This document shows positions 62,996 through 64,000 of a stretch of 64,000 bases of DNA, in pieces. This stretch comes from Saprospiraceae bacterium. GTDB taxonomy: Bacteria > Bacteroidota > Bacteroidia > Chitinophagales > Saprospiraceae. The translations under genes and the position numbers were made by a program. The stretch is taken from positions 1-64,000 of the forward strand of contig JAHDGJ010000010.1 of the NCBI GenBank assembly GCA_020627705.1, given 5' to 3'. Every line of letters begins with the position of its first letter. The stretch's first letter is position 1. The notes under the pieces are model-generated. The model was not told the origin of the DNA. It saw only the letters and a program-made list of their open reading frames with translations, and did no database searches.

Positions 62996-64000
62996 AACAG
63001 TGTTGACATGTCAGTTTTAGCGAATACCTTCGACTTTAATTCATCAATATGTACTCTTTCTTGTTGTAACGTATCCCGGTCTCTTATTGTAACTGTTTGA
63101 TTTTCAACGGTATCGAAGTCGATGGTTATACAATATGGAGTCCCAATCGCATCTTGTCTTCGGTATCTTCGACCTATGGCATCTTTCTCATCATATTGAC
63201 AATTAAAGGAGTATTTAAGTTTGTCATACACTTCTTTTGCCGTTTTTGTGAGCTCTTCCTTATTCTTGAGTAATGGTAAAATCGCACATTTTACTGGAGC
63301 TATGGCAGGATGTAATTTCATAACCACTCTGGTAGATTCCTTTCCATCAGCATCTGGCACCGTCTCTTCCTGTAGCGCATTGCTTATTTGAGACAAAAAC
63401 ATTCGATCACAACCGATGGAAGTTTCTACCACATACGGCACGTAGTTTTCATTCACCTCGGGATCAAAATACTGCATCTTTTTGCCAGACAAATCTTGAT
63501 GTGCCTTAAGATCAAAATCTGTTCTCGAATGAATACCCTCTAGTTCTTTAAACCCGAAGGGAAACTCAAACTCGATATCTACGGCTGCATTGGCATAGTG
63601 CGCTAAGTTATCATGATCATGAAAACGTAATTTAGATTCTGGAGAGCCTATCGCCTTATGCCAATTTAATCTCGTTTCTTTCCAGTATTTATACCATTCC
63701 ATCTCGGTTCCTGGTTTTACAAAAAACTGCATTTCCATTTGCTCGAATTCTCTCATTCGGAAAATGAATTGGCGAGCTACTATTTCGTTTCTAAAGGCCT
63801 TCCCTACCTGTGCTATTCCAAATGGCAGTTTTTGACGCGTAGATTTTTGAACATTTAAAAAATTAACGAAAATCCCTTGTGCTGTTTCTGGTCTTAAATA
63901 AAGTTTGCCTTCTTCTCCAGCCACATTACCAAGTTGAGTAGAAAACATGAGGTTAAATTGCCTCACCTCCGTCCATTCTTTTGAACCACTTACAGGGCAA
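62992..64000 (-). CDS. glyS: Glycyl-tRNA synthetase (dimeric type), N-terminal part outside window
   Basis: The frame is open to the right window edge, so the N-terminus is missing; about 336 codons are visible. Class II motifs are present: CPVSGSKEWTEVRQFNLMF, LRPETAQGIFVNF, KLPFGIAQVGKAFRNEI (motif 2) and SIGCDRMFLSQI near motif 3. An anticodon-binding domain (APVKCAILPLLKNKEEL ... RRYRRQDAIGTPYCITIDFD) completes the C-terminus. This is the eukaryote/archaeal-like homodimeric GlyRS, not the alpha2beta2 form. Confidence 0.95.
   Translation of the reverse strand, partial: CPVSGSKEWTEVRQFNLMFSTQLGNVAGEEGKLYLRPETAQGIFVNFLNVQKSTRQKLPFGIAQVGKAFRNEIVARQFIFRMREFEQMEMQFFVKPGTEMEWYKYWKETRLNWHKAIGSPESKLRFHDHDNLAHYANAAVDIEFEFPFGFKELEGIHSRTDFDLKAHQDLSGKKMQYFDPEVNENYVPYVVETSIGCDRMFLSQISNALQEETVPDADGKESTRVVMKLHPAIAPVKCAILPLLKNKEELTKTAKEVYDKLKYSFNCQYDEKDAIGRRYRRQDAIGTPYCITIDFDTVENQTVTIRDRDTLQQERVHIDELKSKVFAKTDMSTLF

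Overview
The window looks like chromosomal DNA of an AT-rich, probably marine Bacteroidota, most likely Saprospiria-like (the class is inference). Evidence: giant surface proteins built of SprB repeats, several C-terminal type IX secretion (T9SS) sorting domains, TAnnTTTG-type -7 promoter elements, a HMA-TonB receptor fusion and Bacteroidota-type housekeeping genes (mnmE, lspA, trhO, tsaB, glyS). I saw no tRNA or rRNA gene, insertion sequence, phage or CRISPR array.

Layout. 1-18.5 kb (minus strand): three huge secreted or surface proteins. One SprB-repeat protein is cut by the left edge, one has 3328 residues, and one 1494-residue protein carries dockerin-like and cohesin-like parts. All three share a FNLYP-containing beta module of about 130 residues. 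18.7-24.4 kb: ordinary genes (metallophosphoesterase, DUF5723, DUF2461, mnmE). 24.4-39.7 kb: a compact stress or dormancy island holding five CBS-pair proteins, four universal stress proteins, Hsp20, a hibernation-promoting-factor-like protein, a CinA C-terminal domain protein, a small HMA protein, a flavodoxin-like protein, lipoproteins and small membrane proteins. Embedded in it is a two-component pair: a PAS histidine kinase and a response regulator in which a receiver is fused to a Crp/FNR-type effector. 39.8-49.1 kb: a PDZ-T9SS protein, a Cys-rich protein with a TonB receptor carrying a heavy-metal domain, a SET-domain protein and three consecutive secreted amidohydrolase-like proteins. 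49-64 kb: mixed housekeeping genes (MarC, MscS, a PAS kinase, NRDE/TANGO2, DinB, ATP-grasp, trhO, DksA-like, lspA, two ArsR regulators, tsaB, a C-terminal processing protease, glyS).

Main discovery candidate. Six promoters in the island (before 24471, 27551, 28309, 31639, 35091 and, on the minus strand, 39157) share one geometry. Two FNR/Crp-type palindromes of form TGAY-N4-RTCA lie with centres exactly 22 bp apart. The proximal centre lies exactly 36.5 bp upstream of the last base of an ATCTTTG-like -7 element. In the 35091 promoter the distal site is only a half-site. The spacing implies two dimers on one helix face, at about -41 and -63, driving nearly the whole CBS/USP/Hsp20/HPF island. 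The receiver-cNMP-HTH_Crp regulator at 24706-25767 and its kinase are the obvious local candidates for control. The gene set resembles the mycobacterial DosR dormancy regulon, but the regulator family and DNA site differ.

Several start codons were revised using the predicted promoters or signal peptides: Hsp20 at 31639, CBS at 35091, DoxX-like at 39313, PDZ-T9SS at 39878 and MarC at 50111.
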